Below, piece by piece: positions 1 to 12,100 of a stretch of DNA of 64,000 nt. The notes under the pieces are model-generated. The model was not told the DNA's origin and did not search any database. It saw nothing but the letters and a program-made list of their open reading frames with translations. A program made the translations under genes and the position numbers. Numbering within the stretch: the stretch's first letter is position 1; each line of letters opens with the position of its first letter. Source of the DNA: Stereum hirsutum FP-91666 SS1 (lineage: Eukaryota > Basidiomycota > Agaricomycetes > Russulales > Stereaceae); contig NW_006763133.1 of NCBI RefSeq assembly GCF_000264905.1, positions 2,799,152-2,863,151 on the forward strand. Direction: 5' to 3'.

Positions 1-638
1 GCTAGAATTGCCCGGGGCGAAAATAATACAGACCGTGGTGAGTAGTAATCATGTCTAACGACACCTGGTCCGGGCTTCTTAGGTTGGTTGATGTTATGTG
101 CCAGAATATGCCAAAGGAATGGATTCGAGCGAGCGATTGACAGAGGAAACGACTTCTTCATGTGCCAGCTGTACCAGGCCAAATCCAGTTGACTTCTAAA
201 TATTATCACCCTCCTCTTCCTCTTCAAGGCGCACCGCGCTTCTATCAGTTGAACGATATTGACGTAAATATTTCTTTCGGCCAACATCTGTGTATACGAA
301 ACCAAGACCGAACCAGAAGTTCAAGGTCAGACGGGATGCCGTGTAGCGCACTCGAGTACGTTGGAGAATCGCGTGCTCACCGCGTTGCACTGTTCGATCG
401 TGTGGGGCACCCTTCTGAACCCAAGATCGCGACACAATCTCTGCCACCCCTCGATCTTTTTCGGGTCTCTACCGTACCGTCTGCCAAACTCCTTGACGGC
501 TGCAGTCCCCACGAAGATGCCCTCCAGCCTCCGTTCCTCCCTGTACGATGCTTTATGCCAGCGGTTTTGTTCTAATCTGGAGATGCGCCTGAACTCGTCA
601 CGGAGGGGCTTCCCTCGACGCCGGACTAGCATTGACAT
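1..638 (-). CDS. Hypothetical helical-family protein, copy 1 (partial, runs off left edge)
   Basis: The first exon (381-638) starts MSMLVRRRGK and contains a basic helical block with VKEFGRRYG, GWQRLCRDLGF and TIEQC. A GTGAGC donor and an ACACAG acceptor remove 288-380 in phase 0. Exon 2 continues with YVNIVQLIEA, IIFRSQLDLAWYS and KKSFPL and stays open to position 1, so the C-terminus lies outside the window. The order of blocks (F-x-YG-x-D-x3-W-x3-CRDLG, then VNIVxLIE, then an F-x-S-x3-L-x-YS block and FP) matches the neighbouring gene at 1123-1756, so the two are tandem paralogues. My recollection is that similar small proteins recur in Agaricomycete genomes without known function. No catalytic motif, signal peptide or membrane segment is visible. 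Function unknown. Confidence 0.65.
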
Positions 639-1122
639 GGGTCCAGCTAGATAGATTGAAAGACTAAACAGAGTTTATGGGCGGCGGCGGGGAAAGCGAA
701 TAGGGCGGCAAGAGGGAGAGGAAGGGGGTCATCTAGCGCACTTATGATGTGTGTTATGGATTCTGGACAGAAGCATATACGCGTGTATTCAATGCCGGCC
801 ATTTGGACATGGAGGCGCAAGGAAGGAGCATGTTCGATCATGCATTGGATTACAAGGGAAATACAAACATGAGATACAAGCGTCCATCACCACCCACAAA
901 CACGACGTTCGTGCTGCGCGAATCGGTGCGGGGTGGGACTTAATCCTCGCTGGAGGTAGTGTTTTGGGACTGAGTGTCCATACGAACAACTGAGCTTGGG
1001 TGAAAGAGAAACTATATCGGCGGATACTTCTGAGCCAGAATTTCTATGAGTCTTGTCAGACAAAGTCACTTTAAGTTCATAGCCTGGAACACACTTACAG
1101 TTCGTGCGAATAGCGGACCCAT
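639..1122. other. Intergenic spacer
   Basis: This 484-bp spacer separates two head-to-tail paralogues. The open frames here are short and mutually exclusive and show no recognisable protein. It probably holds the 3' end of the downstream copy and the promoter of copy 1. No RNA gene or repeat was seen. Confidence 0.5.
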
Positions 1123-1756
1123 TTACTTATGTACAAATACCCAATCACGACCTCTCAACGGCTCGATTTTCGGGATTTTCGGGGGGGTTGGAGTGTTGTG
1201 CCGCGGCCGGGGAAGAGAGAGGTGAATAAGAAGCGACTTGAGAAACTTATTGGCTTTGGCTTTTTTCAAAGGGAATAACATATCGTTCTCCACGGTCCAT
1301 TCCGCCAAGGCCTTTCTTGTTTTGAAGACCTCGAGTGTAGGACGCTCATCGGCAGGACGTGTCTGTGCTGCCCTGACGTCCATAAACTGCACAATATTGA
1401 TGTAGATACATTGCGCTATCTGTAGAAGTAGTCAGATGAGCGGGCGAAGTCGCCAGAGTGACGCCCGGAGCAGATACCTTCTGCCCATCCTTAGGATCGC
1501 GCGGCGATTTCTTCTCTCCAAGATCACGAAGGAGCCTCCTCCATGCTTCCATGTCCGTCTTGTCCTTTCCATACAGCCGCGTAAAGTCATCCACTACCGC
1601 CTTCCTAATAAACCTGCTCCTCTCGGCCCAATACTTGTCCCTCCGCTTCTCATCCTTGCTATCCTTCAGCCTATCCCACCTCTTCTGTTTCGCGAGGCGC
1701 TCGAATTCCTTGACGATCGGAGCGCTGAGGTTCCTCACAAAGGGTGGCACAGGCAT
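1123..1756 (-). CDS. Hypothetical helical-family protein, copy 2
   Basis: This is a two-exon gene. Exon 1 (1478-1756) starts MPVPPFVRNLSAP and carries a very basic charged stretch, then VDDFTRLYG and AWRRLLRDLGEKK. A GTATCT donor and a GTGCAG acceptor remove 1387-1477 in phase 0. Exon 2 reads FMDVRAAQTRP, then FKTRKALAEWT and FPLKKAKANKFLKSLL, and ends at a TAA at 1123. The product is about 180 residues. It aligns block by block with the truncated copy at 1-638 (YG-K/R-D near a Trp, then RDLG, then a late FPL). It looks like a soluble helical protein with a basic tail. No family with a known activity is recognised. Confidence 0.65.
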
Positions 1757-2462
1757 AGTCTCGAAACCAAGATGCTAGTATAGATGCAAAGGCGGGGAAA
1801 GGGTCTAAAAGAGGCTCAAGGGCGGAGGAAGATCGTCGTGGTTTGAGAGTCTGCTTTCGCATGCGGGAGCACGTTCATGTCGATATTTTAGTGGCGTCAG
1901 TCCCAGGAAGAAGCCAAACGCGGCTGGACGTTGCGTGTTTGCCTGACGACTTTAGACGAGAGTGGCCCTTGATCGGCGTAATATGGGCAGAGGGCAAGGG
2001 ATACCTGTACGACGTACATCCCCTATCGTGCACAAATATAATGAGTGCCTACAATGATAGACACGCGTGGAAGAAGCACTCACATAGGCAATATTAGTCT
2101 GGAAATCAGACTCAAAGATCGAGGAAGACAATCGTTATAAAGCGATGTGCCCTTGTTTAATGTAATGAGAACGCAATATGTCGAGGTGCAGGGCGATGAA
2201 GTCGAGGAGTTTTGAGGCAGGAGGACATGGGAAACGAAGACAGCAAGAAAGCGATATAAAATTGCGATAGCGGATGGAGGCAAGATAGTATACAGGGAAG
2301 ATGAAGCAAGAACAAGATAGCACAGATGTTGGCTAGTAAACGTATTAATACATACAACAATTGGCGATATTTGGTTATGACTGAGCAGGACGAGACGAGA
2401 GCAGGACGATTCACATGGTGGAATTCTGGGAAGGCGAATGGTGGACGTCAAGCGGCATTGAG
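1757..2462. other. Intergenic region without supported gene
   Basis: About 700 bp lie between the promoter side of copy 2 and the 3' end of the MYND gene. The largest open frame (2080-2451, minus) is hydrophobic, low in complexity and overlaps the expected 3' UTR of the MYND gene, so it is not accepted. Nothing else is seen. Confidence 0.5.
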
Positions 2463-3792
2463 TTAGAAGCTAGGCGGGATACAAAGCTTCTTGTGCGTAG
2501 GCCAGTGTTGCTTTTGGTGAGCTGCGCTGCACTGCAAAGGAAAACGCTGATGAGACTCCAAACAAAATAAGGCAAGTACAATGACCTACGTATACGGTGG
2601 TCTTGCATCTAGGGGAGCCATGAATCAATAAACAGTAATGGAGCCATAAATGAAGAAGAACGTAGAGAACGAACCTAGCGCATTGCGAAAGGTTACCTGT
2701 TTCGCCTGCGTTCTTCCGGACGTTACAACTCTCGAGGCCACATTTGTCGACCATATCGTTCAACAAATCTTTCATTCTCGCAAAATCTCCGGTGATTGCA
2801 CCTCTACACACCATTCCGTTCCAACCGCGAGAGACCATTAGTCCACGACTCAAAGGTTATACGAGTGCGTGAAGACATCAACGACTTACCCAGGCGCATT
2901 CAACATTTTCAAACACCTATCACTTCCATTCTCTGCCACCCTTCCAGTACCTCTATACTTCCTCATCCACGCCTTACACTTCGTCTTCACCTTCTCTTTA
3001 TCCTCCGCGTTGATATCCTGCATTCCTTGAAGCACCATCAAAGTAGAGAAGAACTGGACCAATTCGCCGATCGCGTCGACGTCAAGGTCGGATTCGGTGC
3101 TGGGGTCGAGGTCGGCGATGCGTGAAGCGAGGAGGGGTGTCATACCTGCGCCTGATGGGGTACGGGTGAAGCGGACGAAATAGGGGCTGTATGATGATGA
3201 GGATGGCCGGATTAGAGTGATGGTCATAGGCTAGAAATTATCGACTTCGTGTGGGTGTATGATCAGTGTGGATGGACATACGTGAAGACGAAGGTGTTTA
3301 TAGCCATCATAGAAGGGCTGTACGCCCTGTAGTCGTTCCTCCATATTTCTGTGGCCCGAGGAAGGTATTTCGCGCAGAATTCGCTGGAAGAAGCGTTCAC
3401 CGCCCATTAGCGACAGTTTTCTTTTCGAATCTGCAACGTACGCGCAGTGGGCGGCGTACACACCTATGTACTCTGGTCTGATAGTCCCTCGGCTTTCTCT
3501 GCAAGTGACCCATCTACACCACATCGACACGTTTCACCACCATGGTTCAGATATCCAAAGGTTCTTTAGCTGACGACAACAGCAGCGACATCGAATCCTG
3601 ACTTACATGACCGTTGAACAACTTCAGTGTCTGGGGTGCCGGAAGGTCGGCGAGCACAGAGTCCCGGGACTCGTTGATGCCAGTGACGCCGCACCAAATC
3701 GCAATGGAGTCTGCGGTAGGGTTCGAGAGGTCCTCGCAGAGTTCATTCAGGCCGGGCCCAACATTTTCGGGATCAAAGACGATCAATGGCAT
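2463..3792 (-). CDS. MYND-type zinc-finger protein
   Basis: The C-terminal finger only appears after splicing. KCGLESC is followed by LSQCAR; a short intron ending CCCCTAG then gives C-K-T-T-V-Y, and a second intron ending TTTGCAG gives C-S-A-A-H-Q-K-Q-H-W and HKKLC. This is the canonical MYND pattern C-x2-C...C-x2-C...YC-x3-C/H...H-x3-C, a protein-protein interaction finger. The upstream exon (2890-3232) encodes MTITLIRPSSS, DAIGELVQFFSTLMVLQ and CKAWMRKYRG. Two earlier exons (about 3279-3494 and from 3607) read RFFQRILREIPSS and ENVGPGLNELCEDLSN. The first in-frame ATG is at 3792. The exon 1/exon 2 junction is unresolved: the strong GTAAGT donor at 3601-3606 does not agree in phase with the obvious acceptors. 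Agaricomycetes carry many such MYND proteins of unknown role. Confidence 0.72.
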
Positions 3793-4221
3793 TCTGAGAA
3801 GCTCGAGTGTGTATCGGCTGTTGGGACTGAAGGTATATGTAAGAGGATACGATGTGGGTGCTGGCAAAGCGGTGGTGGAGACTTTGCGGAGATGATTCAG
3901 AGCGGGGAACGTGTTGCGCGCACTGGCATGGACGCGTTCTCGACGCGACAGCGTTCTTCGAAATCTCGATCGCGTTGAGGGCGTGAGAGGGTGGCGCAGT
4001 GCGGGCCACAGACCCGCGATCTAAGTTAGCTTGAGAGCGCAAGGACACGGATATAAAACAGGCCTAGGCTGAAAAGTGTCAAAGAAAATATGGTGTGTAT
4101 TATACAATGGTAATTACTATGCACAGAAGAGAGAATGGAAAGGTCATCAAGTCGACACCCTTAGCACTGACCTATCTAGTACTACTGCGATCGTCAGGCC
4201 TTAGCACCGAGAACCCATACT
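3793..4221. other. Intergenic spacer
   Basis: This 429-bp region lies upstream of the MYND gene and downstream of the CHMP7-like gene. The frame of MYND exon 1 stays open up to about 4020 but contains no ATG, so an extra upstream exon is possible. The minus-strand sequence has a TTTTATAT stretch near 4053-4060 that could be a TATA-like element. No RNA gene was seen. Confidence 0.4.
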
Positions 4222-6099
4222 CTAAGCAGCCACAGGTACCCGCACCTCCTTCTCGTGAACCTTCTCCCCCTCATCCGCCACAGTCTTGTCCTTCTCCACT
4301 TCCTTCTCCCTCTCCCTCTGCTTCTCCATAACCTTCTCTGTCTCCACCCTCTCCATCTTCTCCTTCTCCCCTTCCTCCACTAAAGCCTTCAGCTCCGCCT
4401 CCAACTCCTCCTCGCCAACCTCGTAACCAGCCTCCGCAACCGCCATCTCCCCGCCCAACCTGATAGCGTCATCGACTTCACGCGCGTCAGCCGTAGCTGC
4501 AGAAAGCGCGTCGAGCGCGTTATCGACGGAGTCGCGTTGCAGGGAGGGGTGGGCGAGGATAGACCGTAGTGTGGAGGCCGAGGTTTCGTAGGATTTCATT
4601 ATCTGATGATAATTCACGCGTCAATCAAGGTAATATATCAGCAAACGCGACTCAATCTCGGGCATCGGGCTGATGTTAGGTGAACTTGAAACGAGAACGA
4701 GAACGAACCTCGATGTCACCTGCCGCGGCCTCGACGCGTAAAAGTGTTGACTGTAACGTCTCCAGTGACCCAAGGCGACGCTTCAACACGTCCTCGAGCT
4801 GTTTCCTCGACCGCACATAGCTCAGCGCAAGCTCCTTCCGCTTCTGGCGTAACGCTGCTGTTGCTTTTTCGGTACATCTGTCATATTGTCATGGAAAGAT
4901 GTAAACAAAAGGGGACGTTCGGCCGTCAATCCATCAGTTAGTTTGGCAGTTGCAAATCGCAAAGGCACGAAGGGTGAAAGGGGATGTGGGGATGATAGGA
5001 AGGCGGATCCGAATCGTGTGGCATCAATAAGAGAGTGGAATGATGGGTGATGGTGGACAGTAAAAAGAAGAGAGGTAGATGTCAAATGAAGATACGGACC
5101 CGTCAATCTTGGACTGGATGTTGGCGATTTGGGCGTCTAGGTTCGCCACCGCATTCTTCAGCTCAAGCACGCCTCGATCCACGGCTGAAATTTCTGGTGG
5201 CTCTGCAGTGGCGCCCAGGTCGACGAACTTGACAACCTGGAGAAATGAGTGTGACTTTAGTCAAATGGTCAGACGTCGCACAACTATATGAGCAAGCATA
5301 CCTCTTTGTCCGCGATGAGCACCCTCTTATCCCTCTGCAGATATTTCACTAACACCTTCACGTCTGTATCCGAAAGCGTGACGCCCGGTAACGCCATACT
5401 TCCGAACTCCTCCTTGAACCCCTCGAAGCTGTACAAACTCTCCGCCAAACTGACGCCCGTCCGTCCATCCTGCTTCGCCAGCACATTCTCCGCGGCTCGC
5501 TCAACAAGATCAACAAACACGTACTCGCCAGTGACCTTTTTCCACCTTTGCGTATCACTCTCATGGCCCGCTTCGTCGGATCCGACAATATTGAGTTGCT
5601 GGAGTGTCCACCAGAGAGGTTTGCCGACGAGGTAGGAGGCGATGCGGTATGGGAGCCAACCGGGGTCGTATATGGATTTGGGTGAAGAGAGAAATTGGGA
5701 TAGAGGAATCAGCGTGCGGCTTTCTGATAGCTCAGCCTTTGCTAGTTAATATGTTGGTGAGCGTCGTGTTCAAACGAGATGACCGGTCTAGGACCATAAG
5801 GAACTCACGACGACGGTAGCGAGACAAAGCGGTTTCCCCGTGCCCTCGTATCGCAAGGACTCAGGCAAGCTCCGGTCTGCTTTCAAGACAAGTTTATCTG
5901 GAGTAGAAGACTGCCAGCCATTGGAGACTATGGCGTCGAGAGTAGCACGCCACCAAGAAACATTAGACTGGAAGGCGGTCGGGTTCGAAGTCTTTTGTCG
6001 GGAGATATCAGCGTAGAGCGCTTGCAGCCGTGACGGTGATGTCTTGCTATATGACGGAAGAGATGAGAGTTTTGTGAACGGTATCGACGACGAAGTCAT
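4222..6099 (-). CDS. CHM7: CHMP7-like ESCRT-III (Snf7 family) protein
   Basis: Exon 1 (5809-6099) starts MTSSSIPFTKLSS and includes SNVSWWRATLDAI. Exon 2 carries DPGWLPYRIASYLVGKP, LSDTDVKVLVKYLQRD and KRVLIADKE, the winged-helix N-terminal half typical of CHMP7. Later exons give VVKFVDLGA, then the charged helical Snf7 core (KATAALRQKRKELALSYV, KQLEDVLKRRLGSLETLQ, EIMKSYETSASTLRSIL). The tail is almost pure Glu/Lys. The junctions (5803-5808 GTGAGT; GAG/GTATGC; GAG/GTTCGT) agree in phase. CHMP7/Chm7 acts with ESCRT-III in nuclear-envelope surveillance and endosomal sorting; that role is known for the family and not shown here. The gene is divergent from the membrane-protein gene at 6708. Confidence 0.85.
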
Positions 6100-6707
6100 C
6101 TGGTAAATTGTGTTGAACAATGTACTCGCAAGCCGACACGCCGCTCGTGCAAGTGAGGAACAGAGACGCGGGACGCGAGCAGACGTGCACAAAAGCACAT
6201 ATAATGTGGCGCCAAACACGTGGCCCCCAGCATCAGTGGGCGCTTAGTTTGGGCGCCAAAGTGCGGGAAGGTGATCTATTCTCGTTCGTTCTGGCAGCAG
6301 TTGGTGGCTTCTTGCTTCTAACCATGCCACCAGACCTCGTATTTCGATGCACCGGATCACTTATATTGGTCTGTGCACCACTTCCTTGCCATTTTGACCA
6401 CACACAAACTCGAAAATCATAAATCCAGAAAGATACATGTAAGTAGGTGCAGAGGACGGCGTCGAGAGTTGACAAATGGATGTGTATGTTCGGCTATCAT
6501 CCGCCTTGCTGAAAAACGATCAGGGCAGGACAAGGGCAGTGTACAGCATCGTCCGGCATGCGAGTCGCCACTGCTCTCGAACAGGCATGATGCACACTCC
6601 GACGCCGTCTGCCTTCCGCCGACACCCTTCTTGCTCTTATAAACCACGCCTCGATCTTTCTCGAGGGCGCTAAGGCAGGCCGTTTTCCCCCTTCCCGCTC
6701 CACCACC
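6100..6707. promoter_or_regulatory. Divergent promoter region with TATA-like box
   Basis: This 608-bp spacer separates two divergently transcribed genes. A CTTATAAACC motif at about 6635-6644 lies some 65-70 bp before the ATG at 6708 and is a plausible TATA box for the plus-strand gene. The overlapping open frames on both strands are short and show no family signature. Confidence 0.45.
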
Positions 6708-8265
6708 ATGTTCCAAGTGAGAGTGCTCTCTTCAGTCTGCCTTGCCCTCGTTGGCCTATTAAGGGTAATCCCGACGGCAGTGGCTCAGCTGAGCGCACCG
6801 AACTGCACCGACGCGTCGTACGAGTGGGTTCGTATGAGTTTTCCATTTCCTCGGGTTCAGCGTTGGTTAATCTGATCTTCTCATCTGGCAAATATCTGGT
6901 GGAAATCTTTGCAGACGTTTAACTCGCTAAACCAGGGGCCATGCACGATGGCCGTCTACCTCGAAGCTGTCTGTAGCAGTGGTTGTAAGTGACATAGTGC
7001 TTGAGCTATCAGTCCAGAGGCTCACCGCGACTTCGGTATTCAGCATTCAGTCTCCCACCGCTCACCCCGGGCAGCTTCTACACAGGGCCAAGTCAAGCTC
7101 AAGCAGGCGATATCTGCATGTGCAACTCCGTCGTCTACTCCTTGATCAGCGCATGCGACGCTTGTCAGGGGGCTGTCTGGCTTTCGTGCGTACATGTCTC
7201 TGACAGCTATATGCCTTCCCGTAATGCTCATGCTTCCATCAATTACACACACAGATATTCGGAGTACAACCACAACTGCACTGCAATTGCCTCTGAGGGA
7301 ACGTGAGCTGACTGACTGATGTTTTTGGTGATGATCAAGTACATTGTTGACATTGCGCCACCCAAACAGGCTTCCATCTGGCCTAACAATTCCAAGCGGA
7401 ACAAGGGTACCTCACTGGGCTTACTTGAACGTCTCAGTGCGTATATCCTCCACTATCGTCGACTGTGAAAAGTATGATGTTGACCTTCTCACGACAGGGC
7501 CTCGACTCATGGGATAACACATCCGCCTTTGCAGCGATCGGTATGTCTGAATCCCCATCTGCAAAAATCATAGACTCCTTCTCAACTCGTGAAAATCTCA
7601 CCGTGTCTCTTCTTTCCCCGCCATGCAGGTGGCGCAGAATCCTCCGCTACCGGAGGCGCAACCACCATCAACCCCTCCACAACCGGCCAATCCACATTCC
7701 CCGCCTCCCTGACCGATGCCTCTAGCACCTCAACCGGTTCAGGCTCACCTGCCAACACCGGTTCCTCTTCCTCGTCCGGTTCCTCATCACACGCCGGTGC
7801 CATCGCAGGCGGAGTCGTAGGTGGAGTCGTAGGCGTCGCTGCCATAGCTGGACTTATCGCTTTCTTCCTGATAAGGAGGAGAAATTCGAGGGTGCCGCCA
7901 TCGGCAATGTATACTGGGGCTGGGAACGGGAGCGGTGGCGGCGGAGGGGGTGGGTTTGGGATAGATAGTACGGCTTCGCCTGGGTTTGGAAGTGCGGCAG
8001 GTCAGTGGGATCAGAGCTTGCCAGGGATGAGTGAGACGCCCAGGAAGTATTATGTACGTGTTTTTTTTGGTATTGTGCCGTAGTTGGACGGTGGAAGGTC
8101 ACACGAACTCGCTAACGTTTATCGGTGTATCAGAATCCCTCGGACCCCAGCACGTTCCCTACAACGCCTTCGCCATCGTCGCCAACGATTCACACCACAA
8201 CCAACACGTATAACAAAGACTTACAGCCGAATCGTAGCCAGTATGCCGGGCTTCCAGAGGTCTGA
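6708..8265 (+). CDS. Cys-rich single-pass membrane protein, copy A
   Basis: The protein starts MFQVRVLSSVCLALVGLL, a signal peptide ending near AVAQLSAP. The ectodomain is spread over short exons joined in phase: PNCTDASYEW, PCTMAVYLEAVCSSG, LPPLTPGSFYTGP, CMCNSVVYSLISACDACQG, YSEYNHNC, PSGTRVPHWAYLNVS and SWDNTSAFAAIG. It contains eight regularly spaced Cys. A Ser/Thr/Gly-rich linker follows, then one membrane helix (AGAIAGGVVGGVVGVAAIAG, then LIAFFLIRRRN) and a Gly-rich cytoplasmic tail ending YAGLPEV. Exon boundaries and every Cys match the gene at 45497-47313. The layout suggests a cell-surface protein; the Ser/Thr linker resembles that of fungal wall-stress sensors, but no WSC domain is present. 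Function unknown. Confidence 0.8.
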
Positions 8266-9162
8266 GGAAGGCCACCTCTGTCTTTCCGGGCTGATCACTA
8301 TCAAGATAGTCCTGTATGTAACGCACAAGACGTTGTGGTTGTATTCGCTCGCTCACTGGACGACCAGCTTGTTACTTCATCTCTTACCCATCTGGGTATT
8401 TGTACTCCCCCACTTGTCTTTGTTTTTTTTTTCTATCTGGAGGTCTTATTTATTCGTGATGTCATGTCATGCTGTGTCTTATTCCTGGTCGTTGGTCCAG
8501 AAGAAGGTTCAACCAGGTCCAAAGGGAACGCTTAATAGTATATCGTACAGTATGGGGTGCTCAGTTTATTACCATGGGTTTATTTGGGAGGGAAGGAGAA
8601 TAAATGAACAGTGACATTTTTCTAGATGATGGGCTTGCGCTCCTCGCTGAAGGTTCTCGTTGATGTATGATGGTGGATGGTGGATCGGTGTTGGTGGCGT
8701 CAATGATGCATGTCGATCGGGATGTTGCTTGCACGGAATCAAAGATTGGCTGGTAAGGAACCCACAACTGTTCCTTGATGCGGATTGGTATCTCCAGAGG
8801 GCATGTTTGATGCCTTTGTCGATTCGCCATAAGCAGTGGTGTACACTGTGATCCACGGTGCCATAATCTGACACAGCGAGAATAGAATTGCTGGATATTA
8901 TTTATTTATCGATGATGAATGAAGAGTACAGCAAGAAATGTATTGCAAGCAAAGGACATATGTGAGTACACAGCAAATTCAATATTCGGAGAAATACATC
9001 GCTTTATTACCACATGAGCAGCCTGCCCCGCGAGCATGCCACAAGTGAATCAATGTCCGCCTTGAGGCTCCCTCCACTCTTACATGGCGACTTCGGGCTC
9101 CAAAAGCCCCACTCGAATCTCCATCTTCCCATCCTCCCATCCTTCCTCTTACACATGTATAA
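8266..9162. other. Convergent intergenic region
   Basis: About 900 bp separate two convergent genes. The sequence holds T-rich stretches expected of 3' UTRs, such as the T-run near 8427. Open frames here are short, and two overlapping minus-strand ones (8561-8874) have no recognisable features. No gene or RNA is supported. Confidence 0.5.
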
Positions 9163-12100
9163 TCAAGGCGCCACTTTCGACTCCAGGCTCCGTTTCAGAG
9201 CTATTCAGAGGAATGCGCAGCGAGATCGAATCAGAGGTGGAGCAGTAGAAGTAGAATGTGGACTCGAGACGCACCTTCACACGTATCCTTAGCATCTCCA
9301 AACAACATCTTCGTACCCGGCATGTAGAACATCGGGTTCGGTACGTCCGCTGCACACACACGTCCGAAGAAAGAACATTAGCACATTTCTTCTCGAGGGA
9401 ATCGAACGGCGGACGTGGGTAGAAAAGAGAAAGACTGACCATAACCACTACTCATGCCCCTCTTCATCACGATCACCTGCTTACTCTTCCATGCATGAAG
9501 CACTGGCATGCCGGCGATGGAGCTCCCGGGCTCGAGCGCGATAGGGTTCACGGTATCGTTCGCGCCGATAACGAGCGTCACGTCGGTGTCGGAGAAGTCG
9601 TCATTGATCTCGTCCATTTCGAGGACAACTGTTGAATTGGGTGTAATGGGAAATGTCAGGCGTCACAAGGAAGAAACAGTGAGATCATTTTTGGAGATTA
9701 CATGGGGAGGGGGCAAATAGACTTACTGTCGTATGGAACAGAAGCCTCCGCGAGCAGGACGTTACACTGTCCGGGCATGCGACCAGCGACAGGGTGAATA
9801 GCGAACCGGACGTTGATTCCCTTTGCGCGCAACATTGACGTTATTTCGGAGATGGCGTATTGTGCTTTCGCTACGGCCATACCATAGCCTACCACCTACA
9901 GGCCAACCCGTCAGACTCAGGTAGCATTAGATGGACGATGAGCCATCAAGAGTACAATGCGTACCAATATGACACTATCTGCACCAGCCAGCGCTTCCGC
10001 CGCCTCGTCCACGTTCGTCTGGGTAATCTTACCCTCGATCTTATAATCCGAAGGCGCTGCGGCAGGTGCTGCTCCTCCGAACAGGACGTTTGTAAGTGAC
10101 CGATTCATTGCGACACACTGGAAGTGGGACATTGGTTAGTCGATGAGACGCTAACCATTAGGACTAGCGACTTGCCATGATATACGACAAAATAGAACCG
10201 CTGACGCCGATGAGGGAGCCGACCGTCGTTAGCAATGGATTGTCAAGCATGAAGCCTGTGTTCAGTCGGTCAGTCGGGGAACCTCAAGAAAAATGCAAGA
10301 AGATGAGGTCGTACCTTCCGCAACTAATGCGAAACCCGAATACGCATTCAACACCGTAATAACCACAGCTATTGTATAGTAATATGAGGTCAGTCCAGAT
10401 ACTGTGACCTTCGCCTTCGATAAAATACTCACGCATATCTGCACCTCCAACGGCGGCTGTGAGCGTGTATCCCTTGATGAACGAAAGAACCGTGTTTACG
10501 CCCAGATATCCCGCAGCTACCAGCGGTGCAGAGGGAGCCATCATCAGGAAACCTGTCAAACTGGCAGCGTTGGCGGCCAGGAGGGAGCCATTGACGAAGT
10601 GACGAGCGGGCAACACAAGTGGTTTGGACGCCATCTTTCCAGCCAGCTTCATGAATGCCACAATGGATCCCGTGAACGTGACACCACCTGAACACCTCCC
10701 AGCTTAGTATTTGGGCGCAGATATCGGGGGGGAGAACGCACCGATGAGCACCCCAAGATATGCTGTGACCAAATGCAAGGTCGTTAGGTGGTCCCCTCCA
10801 GCTGCCAATACGCTACCAATACTCGTCAACACCGCGGCCAAACCCACACTACTGTGCAAGGCGGCGACCATCTGCGGCAGCTCCGTCGCCGTGATCCTCC
10901 TCCCCAAAATCCCACCGAAAGCACCTCCAATTCCCGCTATAGTAGCAAACTGGATGAGAACTTCGGTCGGGAAGCCGACGGCGGCCAAGGATGCAAGAAT
11001 TCCTGAGCCAACACCTAAGATGCCGAGAAGATTGCCCTGACGAGCTGTGGCCTGAGAGGCAAGACCAGAGAGGGAACCTGATGGGGACCGAGCGGTGAAT
11101 ACGAAGTCTCGATTTCATGGTGAAAAAACATACCTATGCAGAGTATGCTGCTGGTCAAATATCCCGCTTGCACCAGGCCAGCCATCCCTGTCTGGGCAGC
11201 AAGCAGGAAAGCACCGGTGAAGACAACAGCAGGAACACCATACAGCCACGCGTACTCTGGTGGATCTCCTCGACCTGTGCGATACGGAGTTAGTTCTTTA
11301 TTATGGTGTGCACCGGAGGAGTGACACAGACGTTTGAACATATCCAACATGCGCTTTGTGATCACGAACCCTCCTGAAACGTTGACGCTAGCAAGCAGAA
11401 CCGATAGAGCACCCAGAACTTGTGGAATAGTCTGCGGGAAATAGCCTCCACCCATCACGAACAGGCCTCCCACTCCGACCATACCTGAGATGGCATTGGT
11501 GACGGACATTCTATCAAAACCCACTCCGTTTAGTATGACCAACAAAAACCCACAAAGGATGAAGACAGACATACAGAGGTGAATGCAATGCAGGTGCCAC
11601 GCCCCATACAACTCTATACCCGATCAGACCCGCCAGCCCGAACGTAAAGAAGTTGCTCATGAAGAGCGGGCCAGTAAGCTTTCCCAGTGCCACAACTCCA
11701 CCCATACCCGCCGTCACCGTTGCAACTTCCCTTGAAGCCTTCTGCCATGGCGTGAGGGCGAGACTCTCTGTCTTCTTCTCGTCGGCTTTGGATGTCGTGG
11801 GCGGGGGAACAGACGCGACGGCTGGCGCGCGTGGTGCAGGCTCGAGGAGTGATCCATGGAGGAGAACTGTGGCACCGCGAACGACTTCGTCGGAAAGGTC
11901 AATAGTGAAGCGAGAGGGTGTATTTGGAGGTGTCATGGAAAGCAGGAACTTGGTGATGTTATTCGAGTAGAGGGTCGAGGACTGAGTTGGTAGCCGTGAA
12001 GGAAGGTCAGTATAGCCTGTAATTGTGAATATTAGGCTCAGTCGAATGGGAACTAAGGCCGCAAGACCTACCGATGACGGTCACTCCTCGATGGACGTGA

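Noticed and set aside
2080..2451. Hydrophobic minus-strand frame just past the MYND gene
   Set aside because: Several overlapping frames of similar length exist; it falls in the expected 3' UTR and has no family signature.
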